DNA of 64,000 bases from Polynucleobacter sp. JS-Safj-400b-B2 (GTDB lineage Bacteria > Pseudomonadota > Gammaproteobacteria > Burkholderiales > Burkholderiaceae): contig NZ_JACVPJ010000006.1 in NCBI RefSeq assembly GCF_018881975.1, positions 62,001-126,000 on the forward strand, in the 5' to 3' direction. Made by a program: the position numbers and the translations under genes. The notes under the pieces are model-generated. The model was given only the letters and a program-made list of their open reading frames with translations. It was not told where the DNA came from and ran no database searches. This document shows, piece by piece, positions 45,686 through 55,356 of this stretch (position 1 is the first letter of the stretch; each line of letters starts with the position of its first letter).

Positions 45686-46519
45686 ATGAGCACATCAGAA
45701 AGTGGTGCAGAAATGAAGATTGCCTCCATTCAGATGATTTCTACCCCTGATTTGCAGGAGAACTTATCCACTGCGGGCCGACTCATTACTGCTGCAGCAG
45801 CAGATGGTGCACAACTGGCTGTTCTGCCGGAGTATTTTTGTTTAATGGGGCTGAAAGATACGGATAAAGTGCGTGCTCGAGAGCGCATTGGTAGCGGCCC
45901 CATTCAAGAGTATCTGTCACAGATTGCCCAAGAAAATAGGCTTTATTTGGTGGCAGGCACGATCCCATTGGAAGCGAAAGATCCTAACAAGGTGCTAAAT
46001 ACGACCCTTGTATTTGATCCTACAGGGGCTCAAATTACACGTTACGACAAAATCCATTTGTTTGGATTTCAAACAGCAACTGAGCGTTATCAAGAATCGG
46101 AAACTATAGAAGCTGGCAATAAACCAGGTCTTTTGCAGATTTCAGTCAACGGAAGTGATTGGACATTTGGCTTGAGCATTTGTTACGACTTACGCTTTCC
46201 AGAACTCTATCGTGTTCTTGGCCAAGTAGACTGTCATATCATTCCTGCTGCATTCACCTATACGACCGGCAAAGATCACTGGGAAATCCTATTGCGTGCC
46301 CGAGCTATTGAAAACCAATGCTATGTATTGGCATCAGCTCAGGGTGGCAAACATCAAAATCAGCGTCGCACATGGGGCAACAGCATGCTAATTGATCCCT
46401 GGGGCGATATCCTGACTAGCCTTCCTGAAGGGGAGGGCTTTATTTCTGGGATCTTGTGCAAAGATAAATTAAACGAGGTACGCTCTAAGTTACCTGCACT
46501 TGCGCATCGCAAGCTTTAA
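45686..46519 (+). CDS. Carbon-nitrogen hydrolase (Nit2/deaminated-glutathione-amidase-like)
   Basis: A 277-residue nitrilase-superfamily amidase. The catalytic triad is visible: Glu49 (LPEY), Lys122 (YDKIHLF) and Cys166 ([12 protein letters not shown]). The [16 protein letters not shown] block resembles the Nit1/Nit2 group, so likely substrates are deaminated glutathione or omega-amides of 2-oxo acids, but substrate cannot be fixed by eye. The start is the ATG at 45686, 10 bases after the yhdP stop; an internal ATG at 45713 (MKIASIQM) also fits the family. It is followed 20 bases later by tldD, a familiar linkage. Confidence 0.9.
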   Translation: MSTSESGAEMKIASIQMISTPDLQENLSTAGRLITAAAADGAQLAVLPEYFCLMGLKDTDKVRARERIGSGPIQEYLSQIAQENRLYLVAGTIPLEAKDPNKVLNTTLVFDPTGAQITRYDKIHLFGFQTATERYQESETIEAGNKPGLLQISVNGSDWTFGLSICYDLRFPELYRVLGQVDCHIIPAAFTYTTGKDHWEILLRARAIENQCYVLASAQGGKHQNQRRTWGNSMLIDPWGDILTSLPEGEGFISGILCKDKLNEVRSKLPALAHRKL

Positions 46520-46539
46520 AGAAAGACCTGCCCCACCAC

Positions 46540-48030
46540 ATGAATGCACCAGAAGCACTATTTCCCGCCAATTGGACCAAAACCAAAAAGCAAGCAGACC
46601 TCATTAAATTAGCCAAATCCATTTTGCTTGAGCCAACAGGGCTATCAGAGCAAGACCTGCATCACACCTTTGGCAATCTGTTTACCCACCGTCTTGATGA
46701 TGCAGACCTTTACTTCCAACATACTCGCAGTGAAAGCTGGAGTCTAGAAGAAGGTATTGTGAAATCAGGCAGTTTTAACATTGACCAAGGTGTTGGTGTG
46801 CGCGCCATCTATGGCGATAAGACTGCCTTTGCCTACTCCGATGAAATTAATCTAGAAGCATTAGATAAGGCAGCAAAAGCTACTCGAGTTATTGGCCCTG
46901 AGGGCGGTAAGCAAGCCGTTGCAAGCAAACTATTTAACAATGTATCGAATAAGCTCTACTCAGACATTAATCCTCTAGATTCGTTGCAACCGAAAGAAAA
47001 AATTGCGTTGCTAGAAAGCATTGAGCGTCGCGCAAAAGCACGCGATCCTCGCATCATTCAAGTTATGGCGAGTTTGGCTGGCGAGTTTGATGTCGTTTTG
47101 GTAGTACGCGCAGACGGGCTATTGGCCGCCGATGTTCGCCCTCTAGTGCGCGTTTCAGTGCACGTCATTGCAGAGCAGAACGGTCGTCGTGAGTCAGGTT
47201 CTTCTGGTGGTGGCGCACGCCATGACTACCTTTACTTTAATACTGAGCTAATTAATCGTTATGTGGATGAGGCGGTTGATGGCGCTTTAGTGAATCTAGA
47301 CTCACGCCCCGCGCCTGCCGGCCCGATGACAGTAGTGATGGGACCTGGTTGGCCAGGCGTTCTACTGCACGAGGCTGTAGGTCATGGTCTCGAGGGTGAC
47401 TTTAATCGTAAAGGATCTTCCGCTTTTGCTGGTCGCATAGGGGAAAGAGTAGCAGCTAAGGGTGTCACGGTAGTTGATGACGGAACACTCGCTGGACGTA
47501 GAGGCTCGTTAAATATTGATGATGAAGGTACGCCCACACAATGCACCACCTTAATTGAAGATGGCATCTTAAAGGGTTACATTCAAGACAGTCTGAATGC
47601 ACGCTTGATGAAGATGCCCCTAACCGGCAATGGTCGCCGTGAAAGTTTCGCCTCTCTGCCCATGCCACGCATGACCAATACCTATATGTTAGCCGGCAAA
47701 GATGATCCTCAAGAAATTGTTGCCAGCATTAAGCGTGGCTTATATGCTGTCAATTTTGGCGGCGGGCAAGTAGATATCACTAGCGGTAAATTCGTTTTTT
47801 CTGCTTCAGAGGCCTATTGGGTTGAGAATGGCAAAATTCAATATCCCGTCAAAGGCGCCACTATTATTGGTAGCGGTCCAGAATCCTTAAAACAGGTATC
47901 CATGATCGGAAATGACCTCAAATTGGATGGTGGCATTGGGGTTTGCGGTAAGGAAGGGCAAAGCGTTCCAGTTGGGGTAGGACAGCCCACCCTCAGGATT
48001 GATAGCCTGACTGTAGGCGGGACTGCCTGA
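46540..48030 (+). CDS. tldD: Metalloprotease TldD
   Basis: Zinc protease subunit that, with TldE (PmbA), degrades unfolded short peptides and in enterobacteria processes microcin B17 and CcdA. The 496 residues show the HExxxH-type zinc site [11 protein letters not shown] (His277, Glu278, His282) and the family C-terminal block [21 protein letters not shown] followed by [12 protein letters not shown]. Full length. The TldE partner is not in the window. It is third in the yhdP-amidase-tldD run. Confidence 0.96.
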   Translation: MNAPEALFPANWTKTKKQADLIKLAKSILLEPTGLSEQDLHHTFGNLFTHRLDDADLYFQHTRSESWSLEEGIVKSGSFNIDQGVGVRAIYGDKTAFAYSDEINLEALDKAAKATRVIGPEGGKQAVASKLFNNVSNKLYSDINPLDSLQPKEKIALLESIERRAKARDPRIIQVMASLAGEFDVVLVVRADGLLAADVRPLVRVSVHVIAEQNGRRESGSSGGGARHDYLYFNTELINRYVDEAVDGALVNLDSRPAPAGPMTVVMGPGWPGVLLHEAVGHGLEGDFNRKGSSAFAGRIGERVAAKGVTVVDDGTLAGRRGSLNIDDEGTPTQCTTLIEDGILKGYIQDSLNARLMKMPLTGNGRRESFASLPMPRMTNTYMLAGKDDPQEIVASIKRGLYAVNFGGGQVDITSGKFVFSASEAYWVENGKIQYPVKGATIIGSGPESLKQVSMIGNDLKLDGGIGVCGKEGQSVPVGVGQPTLRIDSLTVGGTA

Positions 48031-48060
48031 GATGGGCGAAATACGGCTTAAAATAGCCAG

Positions 48061-49185
48061 ATGAGCCAACAAAATACGAATCCCGCTAATTGGTACTCTG
48101 CTGTCGACAAGACTTCAGATACTGACGATCAACGCATTGATAATATTTCTGTTCTGCCTCCGCCAGAGCATTTAATTCGTTTCTTTCCAATTTCTGGAAC
48201 ACCAACTGAAGCGCTGATCAGCAAAACTCGCAAAAAGATCCGCGACATTATTCATGGCAAAGATGACCGCTTACTCGTCATTATTGGACCCTGCTCAATT
48301 CATGATCCAAAGGCGGCGCTGGAATATTGCCAACGACTCTTAGTAGAGCGTGAGCGTTTTTCTGGTGAATTGGAAATTGTGATGCGTGTGTATTTTGAAA
48401 AGCCACGCACTACTGTTGGTTGGAAAGGGCTAATCAACGATCCATACCTTGATGAAAGCTATCGTATCGAAGAAGGTCTACGTCTTGCCCGCCAAGTGCT
48501 AATGGAAATTAATCGTCTCGGCATGCCAGCTGGTAGTGAATTCTTAGACGTCATCTCTCCGCAATATATTGCTGACCTGATTTCATGGGGTGCTATTGGT
48601 GCGCGTACTACTGAGAGCCAAGTTCACCGCGAACTCGCTTCTGGTCTCTCTGCTCCTATCGGTTTTAAGAATGGTACTGATGGCAATATCAAAATTGCAA
48701 CTGACGCCATTCAAGCAGCAGGTCGTCCACACCACTTTTTATCCGTTCATAAGAATGGTCAAGTATCTGTTGTAGAAACCAAAGGCAACAAAGACTGTCA
48801 CGTGATTTTGCGTGGCGGTAAAGAGCCCAATTACGAAGAAAAGTTTGTTCAGGCTGCGTGCGCTGAGCTAGAGGCAGCCAAGCTTCCAGCCAGTTTGATG
48901 GTTGACTTGTCACACGCCAATTCAAGCAAAAAACATGAGCGTCAAATTGTCGTTGCCGATGATGTGGCGCAGCAAATGGAATCTGGATCTCATCAGATTT
49001 TTGGCGTAATGATTGAAAGTCATTTAAATGATGGGGCTCAGAAATTCACACCTGGAAAAGATGATCCAAGCAAATTGGAATACGGCAAGAGTATTACTGA
49101 TGCCTGCATTAACTGGGATGATTCTGTGAAGGTTTTAGAGCGTCTTGCTAATGCTGTTAAGAAACGTAGAAGTAAGAAAAAATAA
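48061..49185 (+). CDS. 3-deoxy-7-phosphoheptulonate synthase (class I DAHP synthase)
   Basis: First enzyme of the shikimate pathway, condensing phosphoenolpyruvate and erythrose-4-phosphate. The 374 residues are of the AroF/AroG/AroH (class I alpha) type: VIIGPCSIHDPKAALEYC-like start, MRVYFEKPRTTVGWKGLINDP, GARTTESQVHRELASGLSAPIGFKNGTDG and MVDLSHANSSKKHERQ with the metal ligands. It ends in a basic tail (KKRRSKKK). Which aromatic amino acid regulates it cannot be told from the sequence. A strong terminator follows, shared with the convergent adenosyltransferase gene. Confidence 0.95.
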   Translation: MSQQNTNPANWYSAVDKTSDTDDQRIDNISVLPPPEHLIRFFPISGTPTEALISKTRKKIRDIIHGKDDRLLVIIGPCSIHDPKAALEYCQRLLVERERFSGELEIVMRVYFEKPRTTVGWKGLINDPYLDESYRIEEGLRLARQVLMEINRLGMPAGSEFLDVISPQYIADLISWGAIGARTTESQVHRELASGLSAPIGFKNGTDGNIKIATDAIQAAGRPHHFLSVHKNGQVSVVETKGNKDCHVILRGGKEPNYEEKFVQAACAELEAAKLPASLMVDLSHANSSKKHERQIVVADDVAQQMESGSHQIFGVMIESHLNDGAQKFTPGKDDPSKLEYGKSITDACINWDDSVKVLERLANAVKKRRSKKK

Positions 49186-49221
49186 TGCAGAAGTAAATTC
49201 CAAGTACTAAGTACTACCACT

Positions 49222-49255
49222 AAAAGAGACTAAATTATTTAGTCTCTTTTTTTTC
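49222..49255. terminator. Bidirectional terminator between DAHP synthase and adenosyltransferase genes
   Basis: AAAAGAGACTAAA (49222-49234) and TTTAGTCTCTTTT (49238-49250) pair perfectly over 13 bases with the loop TTA, followed by a T run to about 49254. The loop is the adenosyltransferase stop codon, and the right arm encodes the last residues of that protein, so the coding end and the terminator are merged. A tandem AGTACTA word lies just upstream (about 49204-49217). Confidence 0.93.
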
Positions 49256-49804
49256 GTGCTTCCAAAGCACATCCGAACCACCGGCGGCACGATTCAGGAT
49301 GCGCGCAAGTACAAAAAGTAAATCAGACAAACGATTCACGTATTGGCGAGGAGAGTCATACAAAGGCTCTTCCCAACCTAAGCGCACAATCGAACGCTCT
49401 GCTCTGCGACATACGGTTCGACAGACGTGTGCCTGTGCTGCAGCCCGAGTTCCGCCGGGAAGGATAAATTCCGTTAAGGGAGGTAGTTGCGAATTGTATT
49501 TTTCAAGCCAAATATCCAATTGCGCGACATGGTCGGGATTCAGTAGCTTGTAATTTGGTATACAAAGCTCGCCGCCCAAATCAAATAAATCGTGCTGCAC
49601 CTGCAGAAAAAGCTCATGCAATTCAGGTGCAATGGTGGCGGGGATGTCTTCGGTCATCAAAACACCAATTTCCGAGTTCAGCTCATCAATATCGCCCATG
49701 GCGCAGATCCGCAGGTGGTCCTTCTCTACGCGACTCCCATCGCCCAAGCCCGTCATCCCTGCATCACCGGTTCTAGTGGCGATTTTTGATAGTCGATTTC
49801 CCAT
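49235..49804 (-). CDS. Cob(I)alamin adenosyltransferase, PduO type
   Basis: Transfers adenosyl from ATP to cob(I)alamin to make coenzyme B12. The 189 residues match the PduO/MMAB group: the ATP-binding N-terminus KIATRTGDAGMTGLGDG, the acidic DIDELNSEIG helix, and the C-terminal block CRRAERSIVRL followed by YVNRLSDLLFVLARILNR. It implies use of adenosylcobalamin, for instance by a mutase or class II ribonucleotide reductase elsewhere; no B12 synthesis gene or cobalamin riboswitch was recognised here. The C-terminus is encoded inside the shared terminator. It is divergent from glcD by 18 bases. Confidence 0.94.
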   Translation of the reverse strand: MGNRLSKIATRTGDAGMTGLGDGSRVEKDHLRICAMGDIDELNSEIGVLMTEDIPATIAPELHELFLQVQHDLFDLGGELCIPNYKLLNPDHVAQLDIWLEKYNSQLPPLTEFILPGGTRAAAQAHVCRTVCRRAERSIVRLGWEEPLYDSPRQYVNRLSDLLFVLARILNRAAGGSDVLWKHEKKETK

Positions 49805-49822
49805 AAACCTAATTATAGGTAA

Positions 49823-51337
49823 ATGGCTAAAATGATTCCTATGAATATGGTGACCCCACCCCCCGATTTAGCCGCTATCAGCGCCCTTCAGTCCAAATTG
49901 GTTGAAGCATTGCGCCCAATCGTTCCGGAACATGCCCTTCTTTGGGAGCCAGAAGACACTATTCCTTATGAATGTGATGGTCTGGCAGCCTATCGACGGA
50001 TGCCCTTAGCGGTGGCGCTACCTGAAACAGAAGAGCAAGTTGCTCAAATTTTGAAGGTTTGCTACGCAATGCAGATTCCTGTGGTGCCTCGTGGGTCAGG
50101 GACAGGTCTTTCTGGTGGGGCGATGCCTCTTTCTCAGGGATTAGTCCTGTCATTAGCTAAGCTCAAGAAAATTATCAGCATTGATCCATTCACTCGCACT
50201 GCAGTTGTTCAACCTGGCGTGCGTAATCTCGCGATCTCGGAAGCAGTTGCCCATCTTGGTTTGTATTACGCACCCGATCCATCCTCTCAGATTGCCTGCT
50301 CCATTGGCGGCAACGTCAACGAAAACTCAGGTGGTGTGCATTGCCTTAAATATGGCTTGACATTACATAACGTTCTGCGTGTTCGCGGATTACTCATGAA
50401 CGGTGAGATCGTTGAATTTGGTGGTCTAGCGCCAGATGCCCCTGGGCTCGATTTACTGGCGATCATGATGGGTAGCGAAGGCATGCTCGCAGTAGTTACT
50501 GAAGTCACTGTCAAATTAGTTGCTAAGCCAAAATTGGCTCGTGTGATTATGGCTAGTTTTGATGATATTGAAAAAGGTGGTAACGCTGTTGCTGCCATCA
50601 TTGCTGCAGGCATTATTCCTGCTGGTTTAGAAATGATGGATAAAGCAACCACGCGTGTTGTTGAAGAATTTGTGCATGCTGGCTATGACCTAGAAGCGGC
50701 AGCGATTTTACTTTGTGAGTCTGACGGCACGCCGGAAGAAGTTGCTGAAGAAATCGAACGTATGACCAAGGTTCTTGAAGATTCTGGTGCAAGTGGTATT
50801 CAGATTTCCAAAGATGAAAGCGAGCGCTTAAAGTTTTGGAGCGGACGTAAAAATGCTTTCCCCGCAGCAGGACGTTTAGCTGCAGATTACTACTGCATGG
50901 ATGGAACCATACCTCGCCGCCACATTGCCACATTACTTAAGCGCATTCAGGTAATGGAAGAAAAGTATGGCCTCGGTTGCTTAAACGTCTTTCATGCGGG
51001 CGATGGCAATATGCATCCATTAATTTTATTTAATGGCGCCGATCAAGATGAATGGCACCGTGCAGAAGAATTTGGTACTGAAATTTTAGAAGCATGCGTA
51101 GAACTCGGCGGCACTATCACCGGCGAGCATGGTGTTGGTATTGAAAAAATTAATTCGATGTGTGTGCAATTTGGCGAAGGTGAGCGCGAATCTTTCTGGG
51201 GCGTGAAGAGTGCCTTTGACCCAGAAAAATTACTCAACCCAGATAAAGCTATCCCAACCTTGAGTCGCTGCGCAGAATATGGTCGTATGCGCATTAGTGG
51301 CGGTCAATTACCTCACCCAGAGCTGGAGCGCTTTTAA
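49823..51337 (+). CDS. glcD: Glycolate oxidase subunit GlcD (FAD-linked)
   Basis: FAD-binding catalytic subunit of membrane-associated glycolate oxidase, making glyoxylate. The 504 residues show the PCMH-type FAD site PVVPRGSGTGLSGGAMPL (about 90-107), the SIGGNVNENSGGVHCLKYG stretch, and the C-terminal metal/FAD region VFHAGDGNMHPLILFN and GTITGEHGVGIEK. The ATG at 49823 has AGG close upstream; ATGs at 49832 and 49841 are alternatives. The stop overlaps the glcE start (TAATG), beginning a tight five-gene run glcD-glcE-glcF-yggS-proC. Confidence 0.95.
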   Translation: MAKMIPMNMVTPPPDLAAISALQSKLVEALRPIVPEHALLWEPEDTIPYECDGLAAYRRMPLAVALPETEEQVAQILKVCYAMQIPVVPRGSGTGLSGGAMPLSQGLVLSLAKLKKIISIDPFTRTAVVQPGVRNLAISEAVAHLGLYYAPDPSSQIACSIGGNVNENSGGVHCLKYGLTLHNVLRVRGLLMNGEIVEFGGLAPDAPGLDLLAIMMGSEGMLAVVTEVTVKLVAKPKLARVIMASFDDIEKGGNAVAAIIAAGIIPAGLEMMDKATTRVVEEFVHAGYDLEAAAILLCESDGTPEEVAEEIERMTKVLEDSGASGIQISKDESERLKFWSGRKNAFPAAGRLAADYYCMDGTIPRRHIATLLKRIQVMEEKYGLGCLNVFHAGDGNMHPLILFNGADQDEWHRAEEFGTEILEACVELGGTITGEHGVGIEKINSMCVQFGEGERESFWGVKSAFDPEKLLNPDKAIPTLSRCAEYGRMRISGGQLPHPELERF

Positions 51338-52482
51338 TGAGCCACTCCAATCTACAAATCGACGCATTCCGAGAGCAAATTCTCAATGCAGCGAAGAATA
51401 AAACCCCGCTTTCGATTGAAGGTGGCGGCACCAAGTCCTGGTATGGAAATCCGAATAGCTATACCAAGCTAGATACTCGCTCCTACTCAGGCATATTGGA
51501 ATACCAACCAGAAGAGCTAGTCATCACCGCTTGCGCTGGTACTCCGCTAAAGGTGATTGAAGCTGCCCTTAGAGAAAAGAATCAGGTTCTCGCTTTTGAG
51601 CCGCCGCACTTTGGTGAGAATGCAACCTTTGGCGGGGCTATTGCTGCGGGACTAGCTGGTCCAGGACGCATCACTGTTGGTAATTTCCGGGACTTTGTAT
51701 TGGGCGCCCGTATCCTGGATGGTAAAGGGCAGGATCTTTCCTTTGGCGGCAAGGTAATGAAGAACGTTGCTGGATATGATGTCTCTCGCTTGTTACCTGG
51801 CTCCTTAGGAACGCTTGCACTTTTACTCGAAGCCTCAGTCAAGGTATTGCCAAAGCATGCTGCAACCACAAGCTTGCGTTGCAATATCCCCCAAGAAAAT
51901 GCTCTTAAAGTATTAAACGAATGGGCTGGTCAGCCACTTCCATTATCAGCAAGTTGCTGGATTGGTTCAGCCAAAGGTGGTGATGGAGAGTTAACCTTCC
52001 GCCTCGCAGGTGCAGCAGCAGCCGTGAAAGCTGCCGTTCCTCTCATGAGCTCTTTGGTAAATGCCACAGAACTGAATAGTGAAGCGGCAGAAAATTTCTG
52101 GAATGATTTGCGTGAGCAAAAACAGTCCACATTTACAAATCTAGGCGCCGATCAAACACTGTATCGCTTAGCACTACCTGCAGCCTGCGGATCCATTACT
52201 ATCGCTGACTGCGCGGATGACATTATTTTGGAATGGCATGGCCAACAACGCTGGATTAAAGCGCCTGGTGACGAAGCCACCTTCAAAACAATTAAAGCAT
52301 TAGCCAGCGCTCACGGGGGACATGCAACTCGCTTTAGACAGGGAGCAAATGTAGACCCTAGCTATCAGCGCTTTACTTTGCTATCAGAGCAAGCACATTC
52401 CAAAGCCCTCGAGGCAGTGCAAGAACGCTTGAGATCCGCTTTTGATCCCGCAGGCGTATTCGCCACTAAACGTCTTCCATAA
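51337..52482 (+). CDS. glcE: Glycolate oxidase subunit GlcE (FAD-binding)
   Basis: Second FAD-binding subunit of glycolate oxidase. The 381 residues contain a half-size PCMH FAD domain: LSIEGGGTKSWYG, the block FGGAIAAGLAGPGRI and the GGKVMKNVAGYDVSRLLPGS stretch typical of GlcE, with a C-terminal end RLRSAFDPAGVFATKRLP. Its start codon shares a base with the glcD stop, so translation is likely coupled. Slightly longer than E. coli GlcE (350). Confidence 0.95.
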   Translation: MSHSNLQIDAFREQILNAAKNKTPLSIEGGGTKSWYGNPNSYTKLDTRSYSGILEYQPEELVITACAGTPLKVIEAALREKNQVLAFEPPHFGENATFGGAIAAGLAGPGRITVGNFRDFVLGARILDGKGQDLSFGGKVMKNVAGYDVSRLLPGSLGTLALLLEASVKVLPKHAATTSLRCNIPQENALKVLNEWAGQPLPLSASCWIGSAKGGDGELTFRLAGAAAAVKAAVPLMSSLVNATELNSEAAENFWNDLREQKQSTFTNLGADQTLYRLALPAACGSITIADCADDIILEWHGQQRWIKAPGDEATFKTIKALASAHGGHATRFRQGANVDPSYQRFTLLSEQAHSKALEAVQERLRSAFDPAGVFATKRLP

Positions 52483-52490
52483 GTCTTTAT

Positions 52491-53768
52491 ATGCAAACTC
52501 AACTCGCCCCCCAATTTGCCAACACGCCGGAAGGTATTGAGGCCGCTCATATTCTGGGCAAATGTGTTCACTGTGGTTTTTGTACTGCTACTTGCCCTAC
52601 CTATCAGCTTCTTGGTGATGAATTAGATGGTCCTCGCGGACGAATCTATCTGATTAAACAAATGGCAGAAGGTCAAGCCCCCACTGAAAAGACTCGCTTA
52701 CATTTAGACCGTTGCTTAACCTGTCGCAATTGCGAAAGCACCTGTCCGAGCGGCGTGCAATATGGCAACTTGGTAGATATTGGTCGTAAGTGGGCAGAAG
52801 AAAATACGCCTGAGCGTCCAATCGGTCAGCGCCTAACGCGCTGGGCCCTAAAAGAAGGTTTAACCAAACCCGCCCTATTTAATTCAGCGATGGCTTTAGG
52901 TCGGCTAGTACGCCCTTTAATGCCTAGCGGCATTAAGCGCAAGATTCCCTTAGCCGTTAATAAAGCATTGGTCAGTTCTACCGATGCCTATGCAAGGCCG
53001 TCTACAGCACATCAGCGCAAAATGATCTTGCTTGAAGGTTGTGTTCAACCTGGCATGCTTCCAAACATTAATTCAGCTACAGCGCGCGTGCTCAATGCCT
53101 TAAAGATTCAAATGATTGGCGCGCCCAATGCCACTTGCTGTGGCGCGCTTCGCTATCACCTTAACGATCAACCTGGTGGCTTGGACAATGCTAAGCAAAA
53201 TATTGATGCGTGGTGGCCATTAGTGGAAAGTGGCGTAGAAGCTATTGTGATGACAGCATCTGGTTGTGGCGTAATGGTCAAAGACTATGGCCACCTTTTT
53301 ACAAATGATCCAGTCTATGCAGCTAAGGCGAAGAAGATTTCTGAGTTAACAAAAGATATTTCTGAAATACTACCTTCCTTACAAAATGAGCTGGTGCAAC
53401 TCATAGGTACGGATACAAAGCCTGGCGTGGTGTATCACCCGCCCTGCACCCTACAACATGGTCAGCAAATTCGCGGTAAGGTTGAGGGGCTGCTTTCTAG
53501 TATTGGCATTGGTGTGCGTTTATGCGCAGATAGCCACCTTTGCTGTGGCTCTGCCGGCACTTATTCAGTGACTCAGCCAGAACTATCTGAGAAACTGCGA
53601 AAAAATAAGTTAACCCACCTCAATGCTGCGTGCGAAGAATCTGGGGCGGATGTGATTGTTTCTGGAAATATTGGCTGTATTACCCATCTGCAACAAGATG
53701 ACACACCAGTAGTCCATTGGATAGAAATCGTAGATCAGTTACTTAGCAAATCTTCTAAGGCCTCATGA
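52491..53768 (+). CDS. glcF: Glycolate oxidase iron-sulfur subunit GlcF
   Basis: Electron-transfer subunit passing electrons from the flavins towards quinone. The 425 residues carry two 4Fe-4S ferredoxin motifs, CVHCGFCTATCPTY and CLTCRNCESTCPSG, then two CCG domains (CCGALRYH and CCGSAGTYS) with upstream Cys residues, as in heterodisulfide-reductase-like proteins. It follows glcE by eight bases and overlaps yggS by four (ATGA). No glcC-type regulator or glycolate permease gene lies beside the cluster. Confidence 0.96.
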   Translation: MQTQLAPQFANTPEGIEAAHILGKCVHCGFCTATCPTYQLLGDELDGPRGRIYLIKQMAEGQAPTEKTRLHLDRCLTCRNCESTCPSGVQYGNLVDIGRKWAEENTPERPIGQRLTRWALKEGLTKPALFNSAMALGRLVRPLMPSGIKRKIPLAVNKALVSSTDAYARPSTAHQRKMILLEGCVQPGMLPNINSATARVLNALKIQMIGAPNATCCGALRYHLNDQPGGLDNAKQNIDAWWPLVESGVEAIVMTASGCGVMVKDYGHLFTNDPVYAAKAKKISELTKDISEILPSLQNELVQLIGTDTKPGVVYHPPCTLQHGQQIRGKVEGLLSSIGIGVRLCADSHLCCGSAGTYSVTQPELSEKLRKNKLTHLNAACEESGADVIVSGNIGCITHLQQDDTPVVHWIEIVDQLLSKSSKAS

Positions 53769-54490
53769 ATTCCATTGTTGTAAATCTGATGCAAGTCAGG
53801 GCACGGATTGAACTTGCTGCCTTGGCAGCAAAGCGAGAGCCCGAGGAAATTGAACTACTTGCGGTTAGTAAAACGTTTCCAGCTACGGCGGTTGAGGAAG
53901 CGATGCATGCTGGTCAATCCGCCTTTGGTGAGAACTATGTTCAAGAGGCCGTTGAAAAAATTGAGAAGCTTGCCAAATTACGCCCTTGGTTAACTTGGCA
54001 TTTTATTGGTCCCTTGCAAAGCAATAAAACTAGGGAAGTAGCGCAGCACTTTGACTGGGTCCATAGCGTGGATCGCCTCAAAATTGCAGAACGTCTATCT
54101 ATCCAAAGAGGTGAATTTCCAGATTTACCGCCATTGATGGTTTGTGTACAAGTCAATGTGAGCGAGGAAGACAGTAAAAGTGGTGTTTCTGTTGCAGAAG
54201 TCGAAGAACTTTGCAATGCCATCACCACCTTACCAAACTTGGTTCTCAGGGGCCTCATGGCTATTCCAGAATCGAGCTCTGACCCAATTGCGCAGCGTCA
54301 GGCTTTTGCAGCCGTACGAGATTGCTTTCAGAAGATCCAAACCGCCCATGCCGTTGAACTGGGATACCAATTCTTTGACACCCTATCCATGGGAATGTCA
54401 GATGATCTAGAGGCCGCTATTGCTGAAGGTAGCACGATAGTTCGCGTAGGTTCGGCCATTTTTGGGAAGCGCGATAAGATTAGCAAATGA
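53765..54490 (+). CDS. yggS: PLP homeostasis protein (YggS/PROSC family)
   Basis: A single-domain TIM-barrel protein binding pyridoxal 5'-phosphate, needed for vitamin B6 and amino-acid balance; no enzyme activity is established. The 241 residues include LLAVSKTFPA with the PLP Lys36, AFGENYVQEA, WHFIGPLQSNKTREV, and the C-terminal LSMGMSDDLEAAIAEGSTIVRVGSAIFG in two consecutive blocks. It overlaps glcF upstream and proC downstream by four bases each. The yggS-proC pairing is widespread. Confidence 0.96.
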   Translation: MNSIVVNLMQVRARIELAALAAKREPEEIELLAVSKTFPATAVEEAMHAGQSAFGENYVQEAVEKIEKLAKLRPWLTWHFIGPLQSNKTREVAQHFDWVHSVDRLKIAERLSIQRGEFPDLPPLMVCVQVNVSEEDSKSGVSVAEVEELCNAITTLPNLVLRGLMAIPESSSDPIAQRQAFAAVRDCFQKIQTAHAVELGYQFFDTLSMGMSDDLEAAIAEGSTIVRVGSAIFGKRDKISK

Positions 54491-55356
54491 GCACAAACAA
54501 AACTTCACAAAATAATAGCAACGCCCACATTACATTTATTGGCGGCGGAAATATGGGACGCGCGCTCATTAGCGGCCTCCTTGCAAGCGGATTTGCGTCC
54601 AATCAAATCTCTGTTGTAGAGGCGAATGCTGCAACTGCCCTAAAGTTACATGAAGATTTTGGTGTTCAAGGCATTAGTGCATTAGAGCAAATTACTTTTG
54701 ATTTCTCTAAAAATAATGTGCTTGTTATGGCAATCAAGCCTCAAGATTTCAATGTGGTTGCCAAAGGATTGGCTGCAAAGCTAAAGCATGCCAACGCACC
54801 TGGTCCCCTAATTCTTAGTATTGCAGCCGGTATTCGCTTAAAAGATATGAGCCGCTGGTTAAATCACGCGCGTTGCGTGCGCGCTATGCCAAATACCCCT
54901 GCTTTAATTGGTAAAGGTATTACTGGTTTATATGCGGATGCTGCCGTGGATCAATCTGACCGCACTCTGGCTGAAACCATTTGTAATGCCGTTGGTCAAG
55001 CTGTTTGGGTAAAAGAAGAAAGCTTGATGGATGCAGTGACGGCTGTTTCTGGCAGTGGCCCTGCCTATGTCTTTGCATTTCTTGAGGCAATGCAATCTGC
55101 TGGTGAAAAACTCGGTCTTGATACCGAGACCGCGCGTAAGCTAGCTTACGCCACTCTCGAGGGCGCTACACAGCTAGCCCATAACTCCGACGAGCATGCG
55201 GGCGTATTGCGTGAGAGAGTAACCTCCAAGGGCGGCACTACTGCAGCAGCTTTGGATGTAATGAAGCAGAAGGGCTGGCACGAGATATTAGAAAAAGCGA
55301 TTGATGCGGCAAGTCAACGTGGCAAAGCCATGGGTGACGAACTAGGTCAGAGCTAA
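54487..55356 (+). CDS. proC: Pyrroline-5-carboxylate reductase
   Basis: NAD(P)H-dependent last step of proline synthesis. The 289 residues show the Rossmann start [36 protein letters not shown], and the C-terminal signature blocks [17 protein letters not shown] and [16 protein letters not shown]. Start overlaps yggS by four bases. Its TAA stop overlaps the convergent ubiA TAG by two bases, with the genes sharing four bases (55353-55356). Confidence 0.97.
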   Translation: MSTNKTSQNNSNAHITFIGGGNMGRALISGLLASGFASNQISVVEANAATALKLHEDFGVQGISALEQITFDFSKNNVLVMAIKPQDFNVVAKGLAAKLKHANAPGPLILSIAAGIRLKDMSRWLNHARCVRAMPNTPALIGKGITGLYADAAVDQSDRTLAETICNAVGQAVWVKEESLMDAVTAVSGSGPAYVFAFLEAMQSAGEKLGLDTETARKLAYATLEGATQLAHNSDEHAGVLRERVTSKGGTTAAALDVMKQKGWHEILEKAIDAASQRGKAMGDELGQS

